Of a stretch of DNA of 55,495 bases, positions 1 through 8,661 are shown one piece after another. Positions within the stretch are counted from its first letter, which is position 1; the number at the start of each line of letters is the position of its first letter. The stretch is from Clostridia bacterium DTU025 (lineage in GTDB: Bacteria; Bacillota; DTU025): NCBI GenBank assembly GCA_001513145.1, contig LFSP01000023.1:1-55495 (forward strand), read 5' to 3'. Made by a program: the position numbers and the translations under genes. The notes under the pieces are model-generated. The model was not told where the DNA came from and did no database searches. It was given only the letters and a program-made list of their open reading frames with translations.

Positions 1-97
1 CGCCCCGCCCTGCTCGCGGGCGGCAAGTAGTATCTTAACACCCGCCCTTCGACGTGTCAACAACATCTTCTGGGCTTTTTTCGCGCAGTCTCCGCCA

Positions 98-835
98 TCA
101 GGGAGACGCGTTCTGAAGCAGGCCCCTGACAGGCTCGGTGCTGCTCACGTAGAAGTTGGGCACGTCCCCGAGGATTATCGCTTCCGCTATGGGCATGCTG
201 GTGTTGATGGTGACGTTGGAGCTGACCAACGGCACGAGGATCTTCATGTTGGCGCGCAGCTCCAGGTACACCCTGTGCCTCAGCTGGTTGATGCCGGCCA
301 CTTCGAAGCTGTCCGTGACCCTGGTGCTCACGACGCCTATGGGTATCACCGACACGTTGATCCACGGCCCCACCCCGGCAAGCAGGGCGCTACCGAACAC
401 CTGCCCCAGGGGCAGTCCCACCCTGACCTTCTGTATCTGCTTGAGCACTTCCTGGACCTTGCTGGTGGTCCCTGCGGCGATCCTGTTTATCTCTCCCGTA
501 TTTGGCTGCACCGCGACGATGTTGCCCTGACCGTCCGTCTTCCAGTGCATGAGATCCTCATACCTTATGTCAAGGGCGGCGGTTTCCGCTAGGGCGTTAT
601 TCACCGCCTGCGTGCCAACCTCGGTGGCCTTCGCCTCCGCCAGCTCCTTGAGGGTGGGCTTGAGCCTGATCTCAACGAAGGTGAATCCCACAAGGCCCAC
701 AATCAGGAAGGCGACGAACACCTGCACCATGATCCGCCGCTGGCTCCTCCGCCCGGGGCCGGACCGCCTGCGGTGGCGAACCGGCTCGGCGACTTCAGAC
801 GCGTTCCCGTCCGGCTCCGGCGCCGCGCCGGACAT
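98..835 (-). CDS. yunB: YunB-family sporulation protein
   Basis: A 245-residue protein with one N-terminal membrane segment (about residues 35-55, around VAFLIVGLVGFTFVEIRLKP) and a conserved extracytoplasmic domain. Segments such as AEAKATEVGTQAVNNAL and the C-terminal half, rich in VSVIPIGVV-type strands, match the YunB family, which is made in the mother cell during sporulation; its exact job is not settled. The frame stays open upstream to 1090, but that part is Arg/Pro/Gly-rich and runs into a perfect hairpin. I therefore take the ATG at 835, which gives the usual family length. It is the last gene after tyrS and fba on this strand. The family call is firm; the start is less so. Confidence 0.8.
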   Translation of the reverse strand: MSGAAPEPDGNASEVAEPVRHRRRSGPGRRSQRRIMVQVFVAFLIVGLVGFTFVEIRLKPTLKELAEAKATEVGTQAVNNALAETAALDIRYEDLMHWKTDGQGNIVAVQPNTGEINRIAAGTTSKVQEVLKQIQKVRVGLPLGQVFGSALLAGVGPWINVSVIPIGVVSTRVTDSFEVAGINQLRHRVYLELRANMKILVPLVSSNVTINTSMPIAEAIILGDVPNFYVSSTEPVRGLLQNASP

Positions 836-1086
836 GGCCTCATCGGGCCGCTGATTTCCCGCCTGGCGGGGCACGTCTTCAGCCGGCGCCCCATGAGGCG
901 CAGCAGGGCGCCCTGGCCGCCTCACACGCTGTCGGATCCCGAACCCCCCGGCCCGTGCGGCCATGGCGCGGCCGCGGCGTCCACCGCCGGGCGGATGGGG
1001 CCTGCCCCACCGCAGAAACCTGCCCGACAGCCTGATAAGCCAGCCCGGGGCCGAGAACCCCATGGGAAACCTGATGCACAAGCACA

Positions 1087-1119
1087 CCACCCCTTCCTAT
1101 GCGTATGCGGAAGGGGTGG
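1087..1119 (-). terminator. Hairpin downstream of the aldolase gene
   Basis: An 11-bp perfect inverted repeat (CCACCCCTTCC at 1087-1097 and GGAAGGGGTGG at 1109-1119) with an 11-base loop lies 76 bp past the aldolase stop. The T-tract after it is poor on both strands, so factor-independent termination is uncertain. It could be a weak terminator or an mRNA 3' end stabiliser. One arm contains a Shine-Dalgarno-like AGGAAGGGG, which makes the longest reading frame of yunB look better than it probably is. Confidence 0.5.
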
Positions 1120-1194
1120 TCCGTTCTTACGATATCTTGCTCTTCATCTTCACCCAGAGCTCGATCTTCCGGCGAGACGCGCCGGCGTCGTTGG

Positions 1195-2130
1195 CTACAT
1201 CATGTCGGCGGCCATGCCCGCGCTACCGAACAGCTGCATCTTCCCGGTCGCCACCTTCTTGATGGCCGCGATGGCCGGCCTCATCAGGTCCCTGGGATCC
1301 AGCAGCTCCGGCTTGGTTGCCAGGGTCTCCCTGATGGATGCGACGAAGGCCAGGCGCATGTCGGTGTCGATGTTGATCTTGTTGATACCCCTTCGTATCA
1401 CTTCCACTATGGCCTGGTCAGGTATGCCCTTCGACCCTGCCCAGCGAGCACCGTAGCGTTCTCCGATCTGCACCACCTCGGTGGACACCCCCGACGCACC
1501 ATGGAGCACCAGCGGTATCCTAACCTGCTCCTTTATCTTCTCCACCAGGTCCACGGCAAGCACCGGTTCGCCCTTGAACTTCCGTGGCCCGTGGGATGTG
1601 CCTATGGCCACGGCCAGCGCGTCACACCCGGTCTGCTCCACGAAGGCCCTGGCCTCGTCGGGGTCGGTGAGGGCTGCCTCCCTCTCAGAGACGGCCACGA
1701 TGTCCTCTATGCCCGCCAGCCGCCCCAGCTCCGCTTCCACGCTGACGCCGGCGGCGTGGGCCACCTCCACCACCTTCTTCGTGATCGCCACGTTCTCGTC
1801 GAAGGGCAGGTGCGAGCCGTCAATCATGACGGAAGTGAACCCGTGCCTGATGCATTGAACGATGGTATCAAAGGATCTGCCGTGGTCAAGGTGAAGGACC
1901 ACCGGCACGTCAGTGTCCTCCGCCAGAGATCGGACCATGGCGACCATCTGGCGCACGCCGGCGTAGGACACGGCGCCCTCGGACGCCTGGATGATCACCG
2001 GCGAGTTCGCCTCTTGAGCTGCGCCCATCACTGCCTTCGCAAACTCCAGGTTGTTGACGTTGAAAGCGCCCACCGCGTATCCGCGGGCGCTGGCGTCGTC
2101 CAATATGCGCTTGGACGTCACTAGGGCCAT
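1195..2130 (-). CDS. fba: Class II fructose-bisphosphate aldolase
   Basis: Cytosolic, zinc-dependent aldolase that reversibly cleaves fructose-1,6-bisphosphate to dihydroxyacetone phosphate and glyceraldehyde-3-phosphate in glycolysis and gluconeogenesis. At 311 residues it has the normal class II length. Visible motifs are HLDHG, with the likely catalytic Asp82 and zinc ligand His83, VEAELG around 131-136, GTSHG with His180, and VLHGASG with His210. The C-terminus GSAGMAADMM resembles the usual GSAG ending. The ATG at 2130 has a GGGAGGT ribosome binding site 7 bases upstream. It follows tyrS by 43 bp and is probably co-transcribed with it. Related KbaY/GatY tagatose-bisphosphate aldolases share these motifs, so the exact substrate is inferred. 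Confidence 0.93.
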   Translation of the reverse strand: MALVTSKRILDDASARGYAVGAFNVNNLEFAKAVMGAAQEANSPVIIQASEGAVSYAGVRQMVAMVRSLAEDTDVPVVLHLDHGRSFDTIVQCIRHGFTSVMIDGSHLPFDENVAITKKVVEVAHAAGVSVEAELGRLAGIEDIVAVSEREAALTDPDEARAFVEQTGCDALAVAIGTSHGPRKFKGEPVLAVDLVEKIKEQVRIPLVLHGASGVSTEVVQIGERYGARWAGSKGIPDQAIVEVIRRGINKINIDTDMRLAFVASIRETLATKPELLDPRDLMRPAIAAIKKVATGKMQLFGSAGMAADMM

Positions 2131-2173
2131 CGTGCCTACCTCCCTGCGTATGGCCTACCGTAACAGGCGGCGT

Positions 2174-3394
2174 CTACTCCACCGCCACCTTGGCAAAGCG
2201 CCGCTTGCCCACCTTCAGAATCATGCCGCTGCGCACCTCAACCAAGTCGTTGGAGCTCTCCACCTTGACGTCGTCGATGCGCACTCCTCCCTGATCCACC
2301 AGGCGCCTGGCCTCGCTGTTGCTGGAGGCGAGGGCACCAAGCATCATGAGCCTCACTATGCCGATGCGCCCATCCGAGAGCTCACTGGCGGGCACCGTGA
2401 GCAGGGGCACGTCGTCAGGCACCTGTCTGCGGCTGAACACGCGCTCGAACTCGACCTGGGCGGCGTCGGCCTGTTCCTCGCCGTGGTACTCGGCCACGAA
2501 CTGCCAGGCCAGCCTCTTCTTGGCCGCCATCGGGTGCAGCTGGCCTGAGGCCAGCCCGCGCTCGATGGCCACCTTCTCCTGGTGGGGAAGCCTCGTCGCA
2601 CAGTTGATGTACGGCACGATGAGGTCGTCAGGTATGGACATGGTCTTGCCGAATATCTCGCCTGGCGGCTCGTTGATGCCGATGTAGTTGCCCAGGCTCT
2701 TGCTCATCTTCTGCACGCCGTCCAAGCCGGGCAGAATCGGTGTGAGGACCACGCACTGGCTCTCCTGGCCGAACTCGCGCTGCAGGGCCCGGCCCATCAG
2801 GTTATTGAACTTCTGGTCAGTGCCGCCCAGCTCCACGTCGGCGTCGAGCGCCACTGAATCGTATGCCTGCATCAGGGGGTAGAAGAACTCGTGTATGAAG
2901 ATGGGGCGTCCTTCCCGGTACCTGTTGGCGAAATCGTCACGCTCCAGCATTCGGGCCACGGTCACCTTCGACGCCAGCTTTACCACGCCCTCGAAGGTGA
3001 GCGGAGCCAGCCATGTGGAGTTGAAGGTGATAGTGGTGCGCTCAGGATCGAGGATCTTGAAGACCTGCCGCTGGTAGGTGACGGCGTTCTCGCGGATCTC
3101 CTCCTCACTGAGCTGGCGTCGGGTCTCGGACCGTCCGGTGGGATCTCCGATCCTGCCGGTAAAGTCTCCAATGACGATGATGCCTTGGTGGCCCAAGTCC
3201 TGGAACTGCCGCATCTTGTGGAGCACCACCGTGTGGCCTATGTGTATGTCAGGTGCCGACGGATCGAGGCCAAGCTTTACCTTGAGGGGCTTTCCGGTAC
3301 GCTGCGAACGCTCGAACTTGGCCAGCAGGTCTTCCTCGGATATTATCTCAGCAGCTCCCAGCTTGATGCGTTCAAGCTGCTCGCGTGGGTCCAT
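2174..3394 (-). CDS. tyrS: Tyrosyl-tRNA synthetase (TyrZ-like type)
   Basis: Charges tRNA-Tyr with tyrosine. It is 406 residues long, with the class I signatures HIGH at 51-54 (PDIHIGHTVVL) and KMSKS at 229-233, and a C-terminal S4 RNA-binding domain from about residue 340. The sequence LGLDPSAPDIHIGHTV is typical of the type related to Bacillus subtilis TyrZ rather than TyrS. The ATG at 3394 has an AAGGGGG ribosome binding site 9 bases upstream. The frame runs further upstream to 3613 but without protein-like sequence. I looked for a T-box in the roughly 190-bp divergent gap upstream and saw no GGTACC-type antiterminator core, so this copy does not appear T-box controlled. Confidence 0.95.
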   Translation of the reverse strand: MDPREQLERIKLGAAEIISEEDLLAKFERSQRTGKPLKVKLGLDPSAPDIHIGHTVVLHKMRQFQDLGHQGIIVIGDFTGRIGDPTGRSETRRQLSEEEIRENAVTYQRQVFKILDPERTTITFNSTWLAPLTFEGVVKLASKVTVARMLERDDFANRYREGRPIFIHEFFYPLMQAYDSVALDADVELGGTDQKFNNLMGRALQREFGQESQCVVLTPILPGLDGVQKMSKSLGNYIGINEPPGEIFGKTMSIPDDLIVPYINCATRLPHQEKVAIERGLASGQLHPMAAKKRLAWQFVAEYHGEEQADAAQVEFERVFSRRQVPDDVPLLTVPASELSDGRIGIVRLMMLGALASSNSEARRLVDQGGVRIDDVKVESSNDLVEVRSGMILKVGKRRFAKVAVE

Positions 3395-3518
3395 GGTGTA
3401 GTGCCCCCTTGCATCTTCGTTATTACAGGTAGAGTCTATCACAGGCCCTCGAAAGGCGGCAACCGCGTTCCAGTCCTGTGCATGCCATGAATGAGTATCC
3501 AGCCGCTGCATACTGCGG

Positions 3519-3546
3519 TTGCCCGACCGTGAGCACGTGTTATAAT
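3519..3546 (+). promoter_or_regulatory. Vegetative promoter with extended -10 for the class A PBP gene
   Basis: TTGCCC at 3519-3524, a 16-base spacer and a perfect TATAAT at 3541-3546, preceded by TG plus one base (extended -10 form TGnTATAAT). Transcription would start near 3553 and give a leader of about 30 bases. The AAGGAGG at 3564-3570 lies 13 bases from the ATG at 3584, a slightly long spacing. Confidence 0.75.
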
Positions 3547-3583
3547 GTAGTGAATTCATCGGCAAGGAGGCCCTGCAATTGGC

Positions 3584-5746
3584 ATGCTGTCTGATAGCAG
3601 AGGTTCCGTTCACATATTCGGTGTAATCGTACTTGTCGGCATTCTCATCGCAGTGGGTGCCGTCACCGGCATCATGGTAGGGTACCTCCGCAACGCCCCC
3701 AACATCGACGACGTGGACGTGGAGTCGCGAAGATCGCTACCGACCATAGTCTACGACGCCAACGGAGAGGTCATCACCAAGCTGATGGTGGAGAACCGGA
3801 TCTGGGTGAAGCTGAGGGACATCCCCGAGCAGCTGGTTCAGGCGGTGCTCGCGGTGGAGGATCACAGGTTCTACGAGCACCACGGCATAAGCATTCGCCG
3901 CATTCTAAGCGCCCTCTGGCAGGACATCAAGAGCATGTCACCTGAGCAGGGTGGCAGCACCATCACCACCCAGCTGGCGAGGAACGTATTTCTCAGCCAC
4001 GAGAAGACCATCGACCGCAAGATCTGGGAGGTGCTGTACGCGTTCCAACTGGAGCGCAAGTACACCAAAGACGAGATCCTCGAGTTCTACCTGAACTGGA
4101 TCTGGATGGGCCACGGCGCCTACGGCGTCGCCGCGGCGGCTAACATCTACTTCGGCAAGGAGCTGTCGCAGTGTACCCTCGGAGAGCTTGCCCTCATCGC
4201 AGGAGTCGCGAAGGGCGCGGGCGTGTACTCGCCATACGTGAACATGGAGGCTTCACTGAGCCGGCGCCGCGTGGTGCTGCAGCGCATGGTTGACGTGGGA
4301 TACATCGACCAGGACACCGCGAACAAGGCGGCACAGGAACCTGTGAATCTGGTGGGCCTCAACAGGGAAAAGGACAACACCGCGCGCTACGTCAGCTTCA
4401 TGGTCAGGGACTACCTCTTGAAACGCTACGGTGCTGACGCGGTGTACAGGGGCGGCCTCACCGTGAAGACCACGATCGACCTGAACCTGCAGCGCGCCGC
4501 CGAGAAGGCCATCGCTGAACTCCTGCCCACCGGGCGCACGGAGGATCGCAACGGCGTGACCATGGAGTACCCGCAGGCGGCGCTGGTGTCGATCAGCGCC
4601 CAGACCGGCCAGATCAAGGCGCTTGTGGGCGGTCGCGGCAACGACGAGTTCAACAGGGCCATAATGGCGGAGAGGTCTCCTGGCTCCGCCATCAAGCCTT
4701 TCGTGTACGTGGCTGCCATTGAGAAGGGCTTCACCCCGGCCACCATCGTGGTCGATGAGCCTCTCCACTACATCCAGGGAGACGGCTCCGAATGGAGCCC
4801 GTCCAACTTCAACAGGACGTTCCTTGGTCCTTTGAGGCTCAGAGAGGCGCTGGAGAGGTCCACCAACACCATCGCCGTGAAGTTGACAGATCAGGTGACC
4901 CCTGAGGCGGTGATATCGTACGCCAAGAAGATGGGCATCACCTCGCTGGTGGAGTCGGGCTCGCGCAACGACAGAGGGCTCGCGCTGGCCCTAGGCGGCC
5001 TGACCAGAGGCGTCACGCCGCTTCAGATGGTGGAGGCATACAGCCCCCTGGCCAACGCCGGTGTTCGGGTCACGCCGTACTTCATCATAGAAGTGCGCGA
5101 CGCCAACGGGATGGTACTTGAGTCCCACTCGCCTAAGAGGCAACTGGTGCTGGATGACAAGACGGCGTACATCATCACAGACATGCTCAAAGGCGTGATC
5201 AAGGCGCCACACGGCACAGGGCGGTCGGCCGACATTGGTCGTCCGGCAGCGGGCAAGACGGGAACGGCCGACAGCAACACCGACGCGTGGTTCGTCGGGT
5301 ACACGCCTGACATGATCACCGCGGTCTGGATCGGCGAGGATACCCAGAGGGAGATGCGCTACGCCAACCTCGGCGTGGTAGGGAGCGGCAGGGCTGCTCA
5401 GATCTGGGCAGCGTACATGAAGCAGGCACTGGCGGACCTGCCTCCGCGGGATTTCCCTATGCCCGGCGGCATCGTGACTGGCGTCAAGATATGCAAGCAG
5501 TCAGGCGAACTCGCCGATACCCACTGCCCTGCCGGCGACGTGATAGAGGAGATCTTCATTGCGGGCACGCAGCCCACCGCCAAGTGCAGCGTGCATGCGC
5601 CGAAGGTCCCCTCGTTCCTGGAGAACCTGCTCAACTTCAACTTCGGCTTCCCAGAGGGAGACCAGCAGGAGGAGGCCGGTGAGGAGCAGCAGCAGAGCTA
5701 CCAGCAGGACCAGCAGCAGGATCAGCGCCAGAACCAACAGCAATAG
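3584..5746 (+). CDS. ponA: Class A penicillin-binding protein (PBP1A-like)
   Basis: Bifunctional peptidoglycan synthase: it polymerises lipid II glycan strands and crosslinks peptide stems outside the membrane. The 720 residues comprise one membrane segment (about 9-34), a GT51 glycosyltransferase domain with the catalytic-Glu motif EDHRFYEHHG (92-101) and GGSTITTQLARN, then a transpeptidase domain. The transpeptidase motifs are complete: SAIK (catalytic Ser368), STN at 426-428 and KTG at 558-560. The last 40 or so residues form a Glu/Gln-rich, low-complexity tail. It has its own promoter and is divergent from tyrS. The ponA symbol is by class, not by proven orthology. Confidence 0.95.
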   Translation: MLSDSRGSVHIFGVIVLVGILIAVGAVTGIMVGYLRNAPNIDDVDVESRRSLPTIVYDANGEVITKLMVENRIWVKLRDIPEQLVQAVLAVEDHRFYEHHGISIRRILSALWQDIKSMSPEQGGSTITTQLARNVFLSHEKTIDRKIWEVLYAFQLERKYTKDEILEFYLNWIWMGHGAYGVAAAANIYFGKELSQCTLGELALIAGVAKGAGVYSPYVNMEASLSRRRVVLQRMVDVGYIDQDTANKAAQEPVNLVGLNREKDNTARYVSFMVRDYLLKRYGADAVYRGGLTVKTTIDLNLQRAAEKAIAELLPTGRTEDRNGVTMEYPQAALVSISAQTGQIKALVGGRGNDEFNRAIMAERSPGSAIKPFVYVAAIEKGFTPATIVVDEPLHYIQGDGSEWSPSNFNRTFLGPLRLREALERSTNTIAVKLTDQVTPEAVISYAKKMGITSLVESGSRNDRGLALALGGLTRGVTPLQMVEAYSPLANAGVRVTPYFIIEVRDANGMVLESHSPKRQLVLDDKTAYIITDMLKGVIKAPHGTGRSADIGRPAAGKTGTADSNTDAWFVGYTPDMITAVWIGEDTQREMRYANLGVVGSGRAAQIWAAYMKQALADLPPRDFPMPGGIVTGVKICKQSGELADTHCPAGDVIEEIFIAGTQPTAKCSVHAPKVPSFLENLLNFNFGFPEGDQQEEAGEEQQQSYQQDQQQDQRQNQQQ

Positions 5747-5789
5747 GCGCGTGACCGCAAGACAGACACGGGCATGATGAACGCCCGTC

Positions 5790-6077
5790 GTAAGCGTCGA
5801 ACCAGCACGAGAGAGCCCCTGCCCGCGTTGGCCGCTCAGGCCGACCCATGGACGGGTCGCTTTCTCTGAGCTTCGACCGCCGGTAGGTCGTTTACACGCG
5901 AGCCCCGCGCGGAAGGCAGAGCGCTTCGTGGCGCTTCGCGACCTCGGCGAGGGCCCAATACTTGTAGCTGAGGTAAGGTAGGGCCGGCGCTGAGGTGCCG
6001 GCTTCCTTCTTCGATCCAAGGCAAGGGCAGAAGCTAGGGCGACCCACGGGTCGCCGCGACCGCTCTCTGACGCTTAC
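5790..6077. other. Large structured inverted-repeat region between convergent genes
   Basis: The 389 bp from 5747 to 6135 hold no convincing gene but are dense in paired segments. GTAAGCGTC (5790-5798) pairs perfectly with GACGCTTAC (6069-6077), and AGAGAGC (5810-5816) pairs with the adjacent GCTCTCT (6062-6068), closing a domain of about 288 bases. Hairpins inside are GACCC/GGGTC (5843-5858), GCCGGC/GCCGGC (5983-6002) and an 8-bp GGCGACCC/GGGTCGCC with a 2-base loop (6038-6055). A 6-bp hairpin (5768-5788) sits just before the domain. I checked by eye for RNase P, tmRNA, SRP RNA and group II intron domain V signatures and saw none. No clear promoter is visible on either strand. It could be a non-coding RNA, a remnant of a mobile element or a bidirectional termination region. 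Confidence 0.45.
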
Positions 6078-6135
6078 CCTCCGTCCTGACCGGCGCCCGG
6101 GCGGGATTTCAATGCTTCTCGCTTCCGGCTTCGCG

Positions 6136-8658
6136 CTACCTCTGGAAGTGGACTACGGTGACGCCGTCGCCGCCCTCCCCTGCCTCGCCGAACCTCATCG
6201 ACGCTACCCGGGGGTCAGAGCTGACCTTCGCCCTCACCGCCTCACGGAGGGCTCCAGTGCCCTTGCCATGGATGATCCTGGCCGTAGGCAGCGCGCCCAG
6301 CACGGCGTTGTCGATGTACTTGTCCACGGCCTCCAGCGCCTCGTCGACTCGCATGCCCCTGAGGTCAAGCTCTGGGCTGATGTTGCTTGCCGCAAGAAGC
6401 TCGACGCCTGCGCGCCTGGCGCGCGCGGCCCCTGATGCACTGGCATCTCCCGGAAGCGTCCTCGCTCCGCCGCCGGCGCCCTTGGCAGCCACTGCCCTTG
6501 CCGCCGCCCCGGCCCCAGCCGCGGCTTCCCTGACGCGCACCGGCCTCAGCCCTGAACGCTTAACGTTGATCCTCATCGATCCGACGCCCACAACGTACTC
6601 ATCCCCCGACAGCGCCTCCAGCACCGTTCCGCGCTGGCCTAGGCTCAGCAGCTCAACTTCCTGCCCCACCTTGAGCTTTGCGCTTCCGCCTTCGTTGGGC
6701 AGGTCCTCATCCTCGAAGCCTTCCGCATCCTCCGCAATGCCCCCATCGAGCGCGGCCAGCTGGCGCACAGCACGCCTCAGGTCCTCGAGCCCGCGCCTTG
6801 CGGCACGTGCGTCCTCAAGGAGAGCCTCAGCGTCAACGCCGCCTGTCCCGCCGGTCCCGCCTGCACTTACCTGCGCGAGGGCTTCTCGCAGCTGCGAGAG
6901 TAGCCGGTCGGCGTCGCGCCTGGCCTCCTTGAGTATGAGTTCGGCCTCATCCCGGGCCCTCTTGACCGCGGCCGCTCGTTCCGCATGGGCCGCCCGAACG
7001 AGTCCCTCGTACTTCTGCACCAGCTCCTGGTAACGTCTGCGCAGGCCCTCTGCATCTGCCCTGGCCGCGGCGGCCCGCTCGTGGTCCTCCCGGAGGGTGG
7101 TTATCATCTCCTCCATGCGCTGTCCGCCGGAGCTCACCAGGGACCGGGCGCGCTCAAGGATCTGATCAGGAAGCCCCAACCTCTGGGCGATTGCGAAGGC
7201 GTTGCTTGAGCCGGGGATCCCGATGGACAACCTGTACGTAGGCCGCAGCGTCTCCACGTCGAACTCCACCGAGGCGTTGCGCAGTCCGGGGGTGGTGTGG
7301 GCGAAGGCCTTCAGCTCGCTGTAGTGCGTCGTCGCCACGGTGCGGGCGCCCATGGAGTGAAGCTCCTCGAGGATCGCCATGGCGAGGGCCGCGCCCTCCT
7401 GCGGGTCGGTGCCGGCGCCCAGCTCGTCCAGGAGCACCAGCGACTTCGCGTCGGCTCGGTCCAGGATGCCCACGATGTGAGTCATGTGCGACGAGAACGT
7501 CGACAGGCTCTGTTCGATGCTCTGCTCGTCACCGATGTCGGCGAACACCTGCTGGAACACTGCGATCTCGCTCCCGGGTTCCGCAGGCACGTGCAAACCC
7601 GCCTGGGCCATGAGCGTGAGCAGCCCGACGGTCTTCAACGTCACGGTCTTGCCGCCGGTGTTGGGCCCGGTAATCACCAGTGTCGTGAATCCCTTTCCCA
7701 GATACGGGTCGATGGGGACGGCGTCGGACCCCAGGAGCGGGTGCCTCGCGCCGAACAGCGCGATCCTTCCCTCGACGTTCAGCTCGGGGCACACGGCGTC
7801 CATCTGGTAGGAGAGCCGACCCCTGGCCATGGTGTAGTCGATGGCCGCGATGGCCTCCAGCGTCCTCCTTATCTTGGGAGACTGCTCCGCAACTGCGCTG
7901 GAAAGCTCCGAGAGGATCCGCTCAACCTCGGCTTCCTCCGCGGCCACGGCCTGCCTCAGCTGGTTGTTCAGCTCCACCACGGCCATCGGCTCTATGAACA
8001 CGGTGGCCCCTGACGAAGACTGGTCATGCACTATCCCAGGAGCTTGTCCGCGCATCTCCGCCTTCACGGGCACCACGAAGCGCCCGTTCCTCAAGCTGAC
8101 CACCGGGTCCTGAAGCACCTTGGACCATTGCGCGGACTTGACTATGGAGTCCAGAGTGTCGCGGATCCTGTTGTTGATGGAACGGATCTTCGTCCTGATG
8201 CTTCTCAGGACGGGACTTGCGGAGTCCATCACCTCCGCCGACTCGGAGATGGCCGACGCGATGGCATCCTCCAGCCTGGAGAGGGGCTCGATCCCGGCGG
8301 CCATGTCAACAAGTATGGGGAAACCGTCCCCGAGCGACAGCGCGGCCTTCTTCAGCCTACGAGACGACTCCAGCGTGTAGAGCACGTCCAGCAGCTGTTC
8401 CGGGCGCAGCACCCCGCCGCGCTCCGCCCTATCGACGGCGTCGCGGATGTCGTGGATCCCCCCGAGCGGCACCTGTTTGCCCAGGTCGAAGAGGCGCCTC
8501 GCCTCGCTGGTCCCCGACTGCAGCTCCCGTATGAGGGCGATCTCTACCAGCGGCGTCGCGGCGGCGCACTTCTCCTTGCCCAGCTCGGTGGCGGCGCACG
8601 ACACCAGCATCTGTCCTACCTTGTGAAACTCCAGCACCCTCAGGGACCTATCGTCCAT
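6136..8658 (-). CDS. mutS2: Endonuclease MutS2
   Basis: An 840-residue MutS homologue with the MutS2 architecture: no mismatch-recognition domain, a core/lever region, an ATPase with Walker A GPNTGGKT (about 331-338) and Walker B LVLLDELGAGTDP, a long coiled-coil-prone stretch, and a C-terminal Smr nuclease domain from about 765 (LDLRGMRVDEAL, then IIHGKGTGALR). Known roles in the family are suppression of recombination and, in Bacillus, rescue of collided ribosomes. The linker before Smr is Ala/Gly-rich. The ATG at 8658 has GGAGG 9 bases upstream. Its start lies just past the stop of the U32-like gene, so the two form an operon from the promoter at 11120. Confidence 0.96.
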   Translation of the reverse strand: MDDRSLRVLEFHKVGQMLVSCAATELGKEKCAAATPLVEIALIRELQSGTSEARRLFDLGKQVPLGGIHDIRDAVDRAERGGVLRPEQLLDVLYTLESSRRLKKAALSLGDGFPILVDMAAGIEPLSRLEDAIASAISESAEVMDSASPVLRSIRTKIRSINNRIRDTLDSIVKSAQWSKVLQDPVVSLRNGRFVVPVKAEMRGQAPGIVHDQSSSGATVFIEPMAVVELNNQLRQAVAAEEAEVERILSELSSAVAEQSPKIRRTLEAIAAIDYTMARGRLSYQMDAVCPELNVEGRIALFGARHPLLGSDAVPIDPYLGKGFTTLVITGPNTGGKTVTLKTVGLLTLMAQAGLHVPAEPGSEIAVFQQVFADIGDEQSIEQSLSTFSSHMTHIVGILDRADAKSLVLLDELGAGTDPQEGAALAMAILEELHSMGARTVATTHYSELKAFAHTTPGLRNASVEFDVETLRPTYRLSIGIPGSSNAFAIAQRLGLPDQILERARSLVSSGGQRMEEMITTLREDHERAAAARADAEGLRRRYQELVQKYEGLVRAAHAERAAAVKRARDEAELILKEARRDADRLLSQLREALAQVSAGGTGGTGGVDAEALLEDARAARRGLEDLRRAVRQLAALDGGIAEDAEGFEDEDLPNEGGSAKLKVGQEVELLSLGQRGTVLEALSGDEYVVGVGSMRINVKRSGLRPVRVREAAAGAGAAARAVAAKGAGGGARTLPGDASASGAARARRAGVELLAASNISPELDLRGMRVDEALEAVDKYIDNAVLGALPTARIIHGKGTGALREAVRAKVSSDPRVASMRFGEAGEGGDGVTVVHFQR

Positions 8659-8661
8659 AAC

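Noticed and set aside
5-23. 6-bp hairpin CCGCCC/GGGCGG at the window start
   Set aside because: No T-run, and the context beyond the window edge is missing, so it cannot be assigned.
1120-1194. Small frame after the aldolase stop ending VKMKSKIS
   Set aside because: No start codon with a ribosome binding site, and the aldolase already has a normal C-terminus.
3395-3583. Possible T-box upstream of tyrS
   Set aside because: The gap is under 200 bases, shared with the promoter of the divergent gene, and lacks the TGGNACC core and a T-rich terminator on the minus strand.
3579-3626. Short upstream frame starting TTG just before the PBP gene
   Set aside because: Fourteen codons with no conservation signal; better explained as a byproduct of the ribosome binding site region.
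5501-6435. Open frames across the convergent gap (for example 5501-6019 minus and 5995-6435 plus)
   Set aside because: They run antisense through the PBP or mutS2 coding ends, have Arg/Pro/Ser-rich composition typical of shadow frames, and lack ribosome binding sites.
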